Under the pieces are notes generated by a model. It was not told the origin of the DNA and searched no databases. It was given only the letters and a program-made list of their open reading frames with translations. A stretch of DNA of 64,000 bases. It comes from Paraplanobispora siamensis. Lineage in GTDB: Bacteria; Actinomycetota; Actinomycetes; Streptosporangiales; Streptosporangiaceae. This document shows positions 51,639-60,191 of this stretch, in pieces (the stretch's first letter is position 1; every line of letters starts with the position of its first letter). The position numbers were made by a program, and so were the translations under genes. The DNA is taken from the NCBI RefSeq assembly GCF_016863175.1, contig NZ_BOOJ01000010.1, positions 1 to 64,000 of the forward strand, written 5' to 3'.

Positions 51639-51670
51639 TTATGTAAACGCTAACGGATGCGTTTACATAA
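51639..51670. promoter_or_regulatory. Palindromic operator for the TetR/MBL operon
   Basis: TTATGTAAACGC (51639-51650) and GCGTTTACATAA (51659-51670) are perfect 12-bp inverted arms with an 8-bp spacer. It lies 12 bp before the MBL start codon and overlaps a possible -10 (CATAAT on the minus strand). TetR binding is inferred from position. Confidence 0.8.
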
Positions 51671-51774
51671 AAGAACAGGGTGGTGGCACCTGTGGGACCC
51701 GGTTGCGTGTGACGCGTTCGTGATCAAGGGACGGCAGGATTTCCCTTCCCATACCGGGCTGAAAGGACATCACT

Positions 51775-52572
51775 GTGAAGCGAGTGATCGCGGGCGCCGT
51801 CGCGGCCGTGGCCATCACCTCCGTGGCGGCGGCACCTGCCCAGGCGGCTTCCGCGGATCCGGTCAAGGCGTTGGAGAGCCGGTTGGTCGCGGGCAAGGGG
51901 GTGAAGTTCACCGACATCACCACCCTGGTCGAGTTCCAGGACAACAGGACGCCTTTCCTGCGGCGCACCGGCTCCTTCCAGTTCGGCAAGGGCACGATCG
52001 TCGCCTCCGAGGTCAGCGTCAAGCGCACCAGCGAGGCGACTCCCGACGAGTGGTTCAGCTATCTCCCCCAGCCCGGGGACAAGCCGGAACGGACGATCAG
52101 GATCGGCACCACCAGCTACTACTCCGGTGGCCGCTGGCGGCCGTCGAAGGGCAAGACCTGGATCAAGCACCGGGACGGCATGAGCGCCGGACTCAGCGGC
52201 GAGTACAGCCAGCAGGTGAACGCGGCCGAGCCGGCGACGCTGAAGGCCCTGATGGCGAAGGGGAAGCGGACGGGGCGCACCTACTCCGGCAAGATCACGT
52301 TCGGCGCGCTGGACAAGGTCTCCCCGTGGGCGCGGAACAGCGGGGAGTTCGGACGGTTGAAGGGGGAGGCATCCGAGGTGCTGCACTTCACCCTCACTCT
52401 GGGATCCGACCACCTCCCCGAGCGGCTGGTCGTCCTCTACCCGTGGCCCACCCGCGACAACGCGGCGGAATGGGAGAAGAGCAAGATCAGCGTCGAGACC
52501 CGCTACACCGGGTGGGGCAGCCGGGTGAGCGTCAAGGCGCCTCCGGCCGCCAAGACCATGACCGTGAAATAG
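51775..52572 (+). CDS. Secreted protein of unknown function
   Basis: 265 aa with a Sec signal peptide (residues 1-24, cleavage after AQA). There is no lipobox cysteine. The mature part is beta-rich with repeated Lys/Arg/Gly strands (RRTGSFQFGKGTIVASEVSV, RTIRIGTTSYYSGGRWRPSKG), resembling LppX/LprG-like carrier folds, but this is a guess. GTG 51775 with GAAAGGAC upstream. It runs away from the TetR/MBL operon and might share its operator region. Confidence 0.7.
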   Translation: MKRVIAGAVAAVAITSVAAAPAQAASADPVKALESRLVAGKGVKFTDITTLVEFQDNRTPFLRRTGSFQFGKGTIVASEVSVKRTSEATPDEWFSYLPQPGDKPERTIRIGTTSYYSGGRWRPSKGKTWIKHRDGMSAGLSGEYSQQVNAAEPATLKALMAKGKRTGRTYSGKITFGALDKVSPWARNSGEFGRLKGEASEVLHFTLTLGSDHLPERLVVLYPWPTRDNAAEWEKSKISVETRYTGWGSRVSVKAPPAAKTMTVK

Positions 52573-52706
52573 CCTCGGGAAACAGCGTCGGCCGATCGTC
52601 ATGAGCGGGCCGGGCGGTGGACCGCGATCGTCCCCGCCCGGCCCTCGCCGTACCCGCCCGGCGTACGGCCGCCGCGGAATTCGGTGTCCGCGTCGGAAGG
52701 CGGCCG

Positions 52707-53273
52707 TCAGAAGGCGGGCTGGATGTGGTGGACCCCGCCCCCGGTGCCGGTGTGGTCGGCTCCGGTGGACCAGACACGGTCGTTGAGCAGCACCTTGTAG
52801 GCGAAGCGCTGCCCGTCGGGGATGCCGGTGACCGTGCACTCCCACAGGTCGGCGGCCCTGTTGACGCACGGCAGGCCGGAGTGCCAGCTCAGCGGCGGCA
52901 CGTCACCGCGGATGGTGATCGCGTTGCCGAAACCCGCGTCGTGGCGGACGAACACGGTGCTGTCGCCGGCGCACAGTTCCAGGTGGTCGACTCTGCCGTG
53001 CGGGCCGATGTGCCCGGAGCCGACGGTGGAGGTCTGGCCGGGCGCCAGGGACACGCAGGTCCCCCGCTCGCCGTCCTGGTAGACGATCCTGAAGGTCAGC
53101 CTCTCGGCGCAGCCGTTGGTGGCCATGGTGTAGCGCCAGTCCTGCCCGTAGGTCAGGCAGGCGGGGACGGGCGTGCCGGAGGCGGAGCGGGCGCCGGCGG
53201 GACCGGCGGCGCCCAGCAGCGCGGCGACGACGAGGCCGGCGACGGCCGCCGCCATGGTGAACCGGAACTTCAT
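52707..53273 (-). CDS. Tendamistat-type alpha-amylase inhibitor with extra C-terminal domain
   Basis: 188 aa. The signal peptide is residues 1-29. Residues 35-102 closely resemble tendamistat, the streptomycete proteinaceous alpha-amylase inhibitor: the WRY inhibitory triad is at 46-48, and four cysteines at 39, 55, 73 and 101 reproduce its spacings (16 and 28, with Trp 7 after the first Cys). Motifs NGCAE, APGQ and GHIGPHG are shared. The remaining ~85 residues (AITIRGDVPPLSWHSGLPC, then AYKVLLNDRVWSTGADH) look like a separate beta-sandwich, perhaps carbohydrate-binding, with its own Cys136/Cys146 pair. ATG 53273 fits the signal peptide. Confidence 0.82.
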   Translation of the reverse strand: MKFRFTMAAAVAGLVVAALLGAAGPAGARSASGTPVPACLTYGQDWRYTMATNGCAERLTFRIVYQDGERGTCVSLAPGQTSTVGSGHIGPHGRVDHLELCAGDSTVFVRHDAGFGNAITIRGDVPPLSWHSGLPCVNRAADLWECTVTGIPDGQRFAYKVLLNDRVWSTGADHTGTGGGVHHIQPAF

Positions 53274-53614
53274 CTGCTGTTCCCCCAATGATCGGGCGCG
53301 GGCCGATGAAATGGCCTGCGCGTTTTCTGGAAATGACGAGGAAACCGTTGGACGGCCGTGCGGAGAATGGCTCCGGAGCAGCTCGTGGAAACGACGTCTG
53401 AGTTTCTCCGGAGAGGAAAGCGGATGAGCCCTCGACGGGATCACCGCTCGGTCGTCGAGATTCTCTGTGCGCGTTCGGCGGGGTGCGGTGACACCGCGGA
53501 TCCTCCTCGGTCGCTGACGGATGTGGACTCCCGGGGACGCCGTCGCTGCGGTGACGGGTCTCCGGGACGCACGGAGCTCCTTGCGGTCTCGGATTCTGAT
53601 GACGGCCCAGAGCC

Positions 53615-53655
53615 CTTGCAAGACCTTGTGGAAACTTTCTGAAATATTGCAAGAA
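53615..53655. promoter_or_regulatory. Candidate LacI/MalR-type operator upstream of the inhibitor gene
   Basis: CTTGCAAG (53615-53622) and TTGCAAG (53647-53653) flank GGAAACTTTCTGAAAT. Similar TTGCA and CTTTC elements occur in streptomycete amylase promoters. It lies 340 bp upstream of the inhibitor start and 280 bp before the AMP-ligase. The 659-base gap 53274-53932 is otherwise AT-richer than the genome and holds no convincing gene; TAACTT at 53892-53897 may be the AMP-ligase -10. Confidence 0.35.
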
Positions 53656-53932
53656 GCGATCTGTCGCGAAGAGGGCACGGAGGGTGCCGACACGGCTCTG
53701 AGGTGCTTTTCAGCGGGAATCCCGTACAGAACCTTTATCTGTGAGAAGACTCACACTGTCATTTTCCGGACGGTCGCATTCGACGGTCGGGGGCATTTCC
53801 GGATTGACGCGGAATGAAATTCCGGAGAGTCGGCGAGAAACTCTGCGGCGAGCGATGTTCGGCACGGTGGTGACAGCGGTGAGATATTGGCCTAACTTGA
53901 TGGCGGGATGATCCGTCCGTCGAGGAGTGCCG

Positions 53933-55411
53933 ATGCGCAATCAGGGACTCGGCTCGTGGCCGGCACGCCGGGCGAGGATGACACCGGACCGGACGGCGCT
54001 GAGCCACCGCGGCGGCCGGACGACCTACCGGGAGCTGCACGCGAGGGTGAACAGGCTCGCCTCGGCCCTGCGAGACCTGGGGGTACGGCGCGGCGACCGT
54101 GTCGCCTACCTCGGGGTGAACCATCCGGCGCTGGTGGAGACCTTCTTCGCCGCCGGCACGCTGGGTGCGGTGTTCGTGCCGCTCAACACCCGCCTGGCCG
54201 CGCCGGAGCTCGGCTACATCCTGCGCGACGCCGAGCCCGCCGTCCTGCTGGCGGGTGCCGAGCACACGGGGCTCGCCGCCGACCTGCCCGCCCGCCTGGC
54301 GGACCACGGGGAGCTGGCGGCGGCGGGCGATCCGGCGCCGATCGACGAACCCGTGGACCGCGACGAGGTGTGCCTGATCATGTACACCTCGGGCACCACG
54401 GGGCGTCCCAAGGGGGCGATGCTCACCCACGCCAACCTGACGTGGAACACCTTCAACCTGCTGGTCGACGTCCCGCTGGCGCACGACGAGGTCACCCTGA
54501 TCGGCGCCCCGCTCTTCCACATCGCCGCGCTGGCCCAGACGCTGGTCCCCACCGTGCTCAAGGGCGGCACGGCCGTACTGGAGCCGGTGTTCGACGTGGA
54601 GCGGACCTTCGACCTGATCGAGGCCGAGCGGATCACGGTCATGTTCGGCGTCCCGGCGATGTTCGCCTTCCTGTCCCAGTCGCCGCGCTGGCCGCGGGCG
54701 GACCTGTCCAGCCTGCGCTATCTGCTGTGCGGGGGAGCGCCGGTCCCCGAACCGCTGATCCGGGCCTACCAGGATCGCGGCCTGACGTTCCTGCAGGGGT
54801 ACGGGATGACCGAGACGTCGCCGGGGGCGCTGTTCCTGGCGGCGGAGCACTCCGTCGCCAAGGCCGGTACGGCCGGCGTGCCGTGCTTCTTCTCCGACGT
54901 GCGGCTGGTGGGGCCCGACGGCGCGCCCGCGGCCCCGGGGGAGCCGGGAGAGGTCCACGTGCAGGGGCCGAACGTGACGCCGGGCTACTGGCGCCGTCCG
55001 GAGGAGACCGGGAAGGTGCTGTCGCAGGACGGCTGGTTCCGCTCGGGCGACATCGGCGTCGCCGACGAGGACGGATACGTGCGCATCTCCGACCGGATCA
55101 ACGACATGATCATCTCTGGCGGGGAGAACGTCTATCCCGCCGAGGTGGAGGGCGCGCTGTACGGGCACCCCGATGTGGCGGAGTGCGCGGTGATCGGCGT
55201 ACCCGACGACCGGTGGGGCGAGGTCGGCAAGGCCCTGGTCGTCCTGCGGCCGGACGCCAAGAGCGGGGGCGCCGACCTGCTGGCCTACCTGGACGGCCGG
55301 CTGGCCCGCTTCAAAATCCCGAAATATGTGGAATTCGTCCCGCAGCTGCCCAGGAACGCCGCGGGCAAGGTACTGAAGGCACAGCTCAGAACGTCGCACG
55401 GAGCGCCGTGA
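53933..55411 (+). CDS. AMP-dependent acyl-CoA synthetase/ligase
   Basis: 492 aa ANL-superfamily enzyme. Motifs: P-loop YTSGTTGRPKGAM from residue 151, GYGMTETSP, YWRRPEET, SGDIGVADEDGYVRISDR with the A7/A8 hinge, and the catalytic Lys in NAAGKVLKAQL at the C-terminus. It should activate a carboxylic acid as acyl-adenylate and pass it to CoA; the acid is not identifiable. ATG 53933 with GAGGAG upstream; an in-frame GTG at 53927 is within that site. The MetE-like gene follows after about 50 nt. Confidence 0.9.
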   Translation: MRNQGLGSWPARRARMTPDRTALSHRGGRTTYRELHARVNRLASALRDLGVRRGDRVAYLGVNHPALVETFFAAGTLGAVFVPLNTRLAAPELGYILRDAEPAVLLAGAEHTGLAADLPARLADHGELAAAGDPAPIDEPVDRDEVCLIMYTSGTTGRPKGAMLTHANLTWNTFNLLVDVPLAHDEVTLIGAPLFHIAALAQTLVPTVLKGGTAVLEPVFDVERTFDLIEAERITVMFGVPAMFAFLSQSPRWPRADLSSLRYLLCGGAPVPEPLIRAYQDRGLTFLQGYGMTETSPGALFLAAEHSVAKAGTAGVPCFFSDVRLVGPDGAPAAPGEPGEVHVQGPNVTPGYWRRPEETGKVLSQDGWFRSGDIGVADEDGYVRISDRINDMIISGGENVYPAEVEGALYGHPDVAECAVIGVPDDRWGEVGKALVVLRPDAKSGGADLLAYLDGRLARFKIPKYVEFVPQLPRNAAGKVLKAQLRTSHGAP

Positions 55412-55462
55412 CCACCCCGTCGCGGCTCGCCGGGATCACGGCCGTCCAACGTGGGAGAAGTG

Positions 55463-56584
55463 ATGCAGATGCGTACCCGACCCCCCTTCCGCGCCGACCA
55501 CGTCGGCAGCCTGCTGCGCCCGGAGCGGCTGCTGCGGGCCCGCGACGACGCCGCAGCCGGGAACCTCCCCGCCGAGCGGCTGCGCGAGATCGAGGACGAG
55601 GCGATCCGCGAGGTGGTGCGCAGGCAGGAGGAGATCGGCCTGCAGTCGGCCACCGACGGCGAGTTCCGCCGCACCTCCTGGCACATGGACTTCATCTACC
55701 GGCTGGGCGGCGTCGCCCCCAACCCCGACGAGCGCATCACCGTGAAGTTCGCCAACGCGCAGGGGCGGATCGAGTTCACCTCCGCCGCACTGCGGGTCCG
55801 CGACCGGGTCCGGCTCGATGAGACGATCTTCGCCGAGGACTTCGCCTTCCTGCGCGACACGGTCACCACGGCCACCCCCAAGCTGACCGTCCCCTCGCCC
55901 AGCATGGTCCACTACCGGGGCGGCCCCGCCTCGATCGACCCCGGCGTCTATCCCGACGTCGAGGAGTTCTGGTCCGACCTCAGCGCCGCCTACGCCGAGC
56001 AGGTCCGCCGGATCGGCGAACTGGGCTGCACCTACCTGCAGTTCGACGACACCAGCCTGGCCTACCTCAACGACCCCGCGCAGCGCGCCGAGATCGCCGC
56101 GCGCGGTGACGACGCCGAGCACCTGCACCTGCGCTACATCAAGCAGATCAACGCCGCGCTGGCCGCCAAGCCGGAGGGCATGACGGTCACCACGCACATG
56201 TGCCGGGGCAACTTCCGCTCCTCCTGGGCCGCGGCGGGCGGTTACGACTTCGTCGCCGAGGCGCTCTTCGGCGAGCTGGCCGTGGACGGCTTCTTCCTGG
56301 AGTACGACGACGAGCGGTCGGGCGGGTTCGAGCCGCTGCGCTTCGTCCCGCCCGGCAAGACGGTGGTGCTCGGCCTGGTCACCACCAAGAGCGGCGAGCT
56401 GGAGTCCAAGGACACCCTCAAGCGCCGCATCGAGGAGGCGGCCAAGTTCGTCGACGGCGACCGGCTGTGCCTGTCGCCGCAGTGCGGCTTCTCCTCCACG
56501 GTCGAGGGCAACGCGCTCAGCGCGGAGGAGCAGTTCGCCAAGCTGGCCCTCATCGCCGAGACCGCCCGGGAGGTCTGGGGCTGA
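55463..56584 (+). CDS. MetE C-terminal-like methyltransferase family protein
   Basis: 373 aa, a single (beta/alpha)8-type domain like the YxjG/YxjH group related to the C-terminal half of cobalamin-independent methionine synthase. Zinc ligands are visible in VTTHMCRGNF (His and Cys) and SPQCGFSS (Cys). RADHVGSLLRPERL and ATDGEFRRTSWHMDF are family motifs. It lacks the MetE N-terminal half, so the methyl donor and acceptor may differ from those of MetE. ATG 55463 has GGGAG 5 nt upstream; GTG 55451 and ATG 55469 are alternatives. Likely co-transcribed with the ligase. Confidence 0.82.
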   Translation: MQMRTRPPFRADHVGSLLRPERLLRARDDAAAGNLPAERLREIEDEAIREVVRRQEEIGLQSATDGEFRRTSWHMDFIYRLGGVAPNPDERITVKFANAQGRIEFTSAALRVRDRVRLDETIFAEDFAFLRDTVTTATPKLTVPSPSMVHYRGGPASIDPGVYPDVEEFWSDLSAAYAEQVRRIGELGCTYLQFDDTSLAYLNDPAQRAEIAARGDDAEHLHLRYIKQINAALAAKPEGMTVTTHMCRGNFRSSWAAAGGYDFVAEALFGELAVDGFFLEYDDERSGGFEPLRFVPPGKTVVLGLVTTKSGELESKDTLKRRIEEAAKFVDGDRLCLSPQCGFSSTVEGNALSAEEQFAKLALIAETAREVWG

Positions 56585-56650
56585 CCGGGCGGTCCCGCGC
56601 GGTCGCCGGCGGGCGGCCCCGGCCCCGGTGGGAGGCCGCCCGCGCCGTCG

Positions 56651-57973
56651 TCAGGAGGCCGTCCGCGCCGCCGTCGTGGGCTCGTCGGTCAGATCGGCCC
56701 GGTGGCTCTCCCGTGTCATGAGGACCGACGCCACCGTCACCAGGCAGCACGCGGCCATCACGGCGGAGATGAGCACGGTCGAGCCGCCCGCCTCGAGGAT
56801 GGCGGCGAAGACGAGCGGGGCGAACCCGGCGCCGGTGGCCGCGATCTGGTAGCCGAGGGAGGCACCGGTGTAGCGGGTCCTGGTGGCGAACATCTCGGCG
56901 TACAGCGCGGCCAGCGGGCCGTACATGGCCGGATGCGCGAGCGACTGGCCGAGCACGACCGCGACCGTGAGCAGGGCGGCCGACCCGGTGCTTATCAGGG
57001 GGAAGAGCGCGAAGCTCAGCACGGCCATGGCGACCGCGCCGCCGAGCACCACCGGGCGCCGGCCGACGCGGTCGGACAGGGCGGCGAAGGACAGGATGGC
57101 GACCACCGCCAGCGCGGAGGACAGAGTCAGGGCGTTCAGCACCGTCGGCCGGGCGAACCCCGCCTCCTCGACCGCGAAGGAGATGACGAAGGTGGTGATG
57201 GTGGCCTGCGTGACGAAGGCCGCGAAGCCCACGCCGACCGCTAGCGCGAGGTTGCCGGGCTGACGGCGGAACACCTCCACCACCGGCATGCGCTCGACCC
57301 CGCTCTGCCGGGCGCGGGCGAACACCGGGGTCTCCTCGACCTTCAGCCGCACGAACAGGCCCAGTGCCAGCAGCAGGATGCTGAGCAGGAACGGCACCCG
57401 CCAGCCCCAGGACAGGAACTGCTGCTCGGTGGTGATGGCGGCCATGAGGGCCAGGACCAGGGAGGAGACCACCATGCCGCTGGGCGCACCGGCGTTGGTG
57501 AACCCGGCCCACAGGCCGCGCCGCGAGGTGGCGTGCTCGGCCGAGATCAGCACCGCGCCGCCCCACTCGCCGCCGATCGCGATGCCCTGCACGATCCTCA
57601 GGAGCACCAGCAGGACCGGTGCCAGGAGGCCGACCTGGGCGTAGGTCGGCAGCAGGCCGATGAGCGTGCTGGCCACGCCCATCATGGTCATGGTGATCAC
57701 CAGCATCCGCTTGCGGCCCAGCCGGTCGCCGAAGTGCCCGAACAGGACGCCGCCGATCGGCCTGGCCAGGTAGCCCGTGGTGAAGGTGCCCAGCGCGGCC
57801 ACGGTTCCGACGCGCGGGTCGAGGTTGGAGAAGAAGATCTGACGGAAGAAGGTCGCCGCCGCGGTGGCGTACAGCAGGAAGTCGTAGAACTCGATCAGGC
57901 TGCCGAGATAGCTGGACAGTACGGCGCGCCTGAGCTGGGTGGCCGGCGGCCGGGATGCGTGAGTGTCTGACAT
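56651..57973 (-). CDS. MFS metabolite:proton symporter (MHS family)
   Basis: 440 aa, 12 helices. SSYLGSLIEFYDFLLYATAA at the N-terminus, GHFGDRLGRKRMLV and RIVQGIAIGGEWGGAVL are signatures of the metabolite:H+ symporter group (ProP, ShiA, KgtP-like). The substrate is probably an organic acid or osmolyte. ATG 57973 is chosen because the helix I pattern begins soon after; residues upstream are unconserved. A short ACTGC/GCAGT inverted repeat at about 58054 lies upstream. Confidence 0.87.
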   Translation of the reverse strand: MSDTHASRPPATQLRRAVLSSYLGSLIEFYDFLLYATAAATFFRQIFFSNLDPRVGTVAALGTFTTGYLARPIGGVLFGHFGDRLGRKRMLVITMTMMGVASTLIGLLPTYAQVGLLAPVLLVLLRIVQGIAIGGEWGGAVLISAEHATSRRGLWAGFTNAGAPSGMVVSSLVLALMAAITTEQQFLSWGWRVPFLLSILLLALGLFVRLKVEETPVFARARQSGVERMPVVEVFRRQPGNLALAVGVGFAAFVTQATITTFVISFAVEEAGFARPTVLNALTLSSALAVVAILSFAALSDRVGRRPVVLGGAVAMAVLSFALFPLISTGSAALLTVAVVLGQSLAHPAMYGPLAALYAEMFATRTRYTGASLGYQIAATGAGFAPLVFAAILEAGGSTVLISAVMAACCLVTVASVLMTRESHRADLTDEPTTAARTAS

Positions 57974-58189
57974 GGCGGGGCCCTGTCTGTCAGGTGGCCG
58001 GTGCCGGGCGGCCACACGTATGGCGCACATCACAACGTTGCCCAGAAGTTAAACAAATCCGTGACTGCCGTCAATGCAGTGCCTAATGTGCGGAGTCGTC
58101 CGGAGAGCGGGCGACCTTCCCGGCGTTTGGATCTTGCCGGCCGGGGCAGCGGTCGGTTACCTCGGGGACGGACGCTGCGGGAGGTCACC

Positions 58190-59197
58190 ATGAAGAAGGG
58201 ACGACGGAAGGTCGGCACGGTCGCGGTCGTCGCCCACCAGAAGAAGTCGCTCGGCGGCGGTCTGGACGAGCTGCGCAGGCTCGTGGCCGACCAGGGCGTC
58301 GAGAACCTGCTCTGGTACGAGGTCCCCAAGAGCAAGAAGGCGCCCAAGCAGGTGAAGAAGGTGCTCAAGGAGGGCGCCGACCTGGTCCTGGTGTGGGGCG
58401 GGGACGGCATGGTGCAGCGCTGCGTGGACGTGCTCGCGGGCTCCGGGACGCCGGTGGGGATCATCCCCGCCGGTACGGCCAACATGTTCGCCAGGAACCT
58501 CGGCATCCCCGAGGACCTGCCCGAGGCCGTGCGGATCGCCTTCCACGGCGAGGACCGCAGGCTCGACCTCGGCAGGGTCAACGGCGAGCACTTCGCGGTG
58601 ATGGCCGGGATCGGGTTCGACGCGGAGATGATCAAGGATGCGGACCGGGGGCTGAAGGACCGGATGGGCCGGGCGGCCTACTTCTGGACCGGGCTGCGGC
58701 ACGTCCGCGGCGAGCTCGTCACCACGAAGATCAAGGTCGACGGGACGCCCTGGTTCGAGGGCGAGGCCAGCTGCGTGCTGTTCGGCAACGTCGGCACGAT
58801 CACCGGCGGCATCGAGGCCTTCGACGACGCCCGCCCCGACGACGGCTGGCTGGAGGTCGGCGTCACCACGGCCAGCGGTCCCATCCAGTGGGCCCGCACG
58901 CTCGGCCGGATGAGCGTGAGCCGCTCCGACTCCTCGCCGTTCGTCCGGATGACCCGCGCCCGCAAGGTCACCGTCAAGCTGGGCAGGCCCATGGCCTACG
59001 AGCTGGACGGCGGCGCGAAGGGCACCGTCACCAAGCTGACCGCCGAGGTCGTCCCCGGCGGCCTCATCCTCCGCGCCCCCGAGCCGGTCGCCTCCGGGCG
59101 CGACGGGGAACCGGGGGCGGACGGGGAGGCCGCGGCGAACGGCAGGCGTGCCGGTGACCGCTCCGCCGACGGAGTGCCCGCCGGGAAGAGCCGGTGA
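58190..59197 (+). CDS. Diacylglycerol/sphingosine kinase-like protein
   Basis: 335 aa. The DAGK catalytic motif VWGGDGMVQRCVDVLAGSG (near residue 68) is followed by PAGTANMFARNLGIP, typical of bacterial lipid kinases of the DgkB/YegS type. The C-terminal beta domain spans ~120-300, and a disordered Gly/Asp/Ala tail ends the protein. A Lys-rich N-terminus (MKKGRRK, then KSKKAPKQVKK) could bind membrane lipid. ATG 58190 has GGGAGG upstream. The lipid substrate is unknown. Confidence 0.85.
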   Translation: MKKGRRKVGTVAVVAHQKKSLGGGLDELRRLVADQGVENLLWYEVPKSKKAPKQVKKVLKEGADLVLVWGGDGMVQRCVDVLAGSGTPVGIIPAGTANMFARNLGIPEDLPEAVRIAFHGEDRRLDLGRVNGEHFAVMAGIGFDAEMIKDADRGLKDRMGRAAYFWTGLRHVRGELVTTKIKVDGTPWFEGEASCVLFGNVGTITGGIEAFDDARPDDGWLEVGVTTASGPIQWARTLGRMSVSRSDSSPFVRMTRARKVTVKLGRPMAYELDGGAKGTVTKLTAEVVPGGLILRAPEPVASGRDGEPGADGEAAANGRRAGDRSADGVPAGKSR

Positions 59198-59245
59198 GTA
59201 GGGTGATCTCCACAAGCTTCGCCTGATCCGGAAGTGGTGGGCGCC

Positions 59246-60148
59246 ATGGGCACGGACCGCTGGACCGAGGACGACATCCCCGAGCAGAAGGGGAGGATCG
59301 CGGTGGTCACCGGCGCCAACTCCGGCATCGGCCTGGAGACCGCCCGGGTGCTCGCCGCCAGGGGCGCCACGGTGGTGATCGCCTGTCGCGACACGGCCAG
59401 GGCGGAGCGCGCGGCCGATCTCATCGGCTGCCCGGTCGAGGTGCTCCGGCTCGACCTGGCCTCGCTCGACTCGGTACGGCAGGCGGCGCAGGAGGTGCGC
59501 GACCGCCACGACCGCGTCGACCTGCTGATCAACAACGCCGGGGTGATGGTGCCGCCCCTGACCCGCACCGCGGACGGCTTCGAGCTGCAGTTCGGCACCA
59601 ACCACCTGGGCCACTTCGCCCTCACCGGGCTGCTGCTCGACCTGCTGCTGCCGGTGCCGGGCTCCCGGGTCGTCACCGTCGCCAGCATGGCCCACCACCG
59701 GGGCCGCATCGACTTCGACGACCTGCACTCCGAGCGGTCCTACGACCGGGTCGCCGCCTACGGCCGCTCGAAGCTGGCCAACCTGCTGTTCACCTACGAG
59801 CTCCAGCGCCGCCTGTCCGCCGCCGGGGCGGAGACGGCTGCGCTGGCCGCCCACCCCGGGGTGGCCCCGACCGAGCTGGCCCGCCACCTGCCCGGGGTGC
59901 TGCGATTCCTCAACGACACCGCGGGCAGGCTCGTGCTCCAGCGTCCCGAGATGGGCGCCCTGGCCACTCTGCGGGCGGCCACCGATCCGCAGGCCGAGGG
60001 CGGCTCCTACTACGGCCCGTCCAGCCTGGGCGGGATGCGCGGCCACCCGGAGCGGGTCCGTTCCAGCGCCCGCTCCCACGACACCGCCGTCCAGGCCCGC
60101 CTGTGGGAGGAGTCCGAGCGCCTGACCGGGGTCGCCTATCCGGTGTGA
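59246..60148 (+). CDS. Short-chain dehydrogenase/reductase
   Basis: 300 aa. NAD(P)-binding TGANSGIG at residues 22-29, NNAG at about 96, and the catalytic YxxxK as Tyr172/Lys176 in YGRSKLAN. The layout is like retinol dehydrogenase-type (SDR) proteins in actinomycetes. TAGGGT at about 59195 may be the -10. ATG 59246 is chosen over GTG 59234. The substrate is unknown. Confidence 0.9.
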   Translation: MGTDRWTEDDIPEQKGRIAVVTGANSGIGLETARVLAARGATVVIACRDTARAERAADLIGCPVEVLRLDLASLDSVRQAAQEVRDRHDRVDLLINNAGVMVPPLTRTADGFELQFGTNHLGHFALTGLLLDLLLPVPGSRVVTVASMAHHRGRIDFDDLHSERSYDRVAAYGRSKLANLLFTYELQRRLSAAGAETAALAAHPGVAPTELARHLPGVLRFLNDTAGRLVLQRPEMGALATLRAATDPQAEGGSYYGPSSLGGMRGHPERVRSSARSHDTAVQARLWEESERLTGVAYPV

Positions 60149-60191
60149 CGCGCGCCCAGCCCGGTCAGCCCGGTCGGCCCGGTCGGCGCGC

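Noticed and set aside
53521-53817. 98-codon open frame in the 53.3-53.9 kb gap
   Set aside because: No ribosome binding site, mixed composition and overlap with the putative operator; not convincing as a gene.
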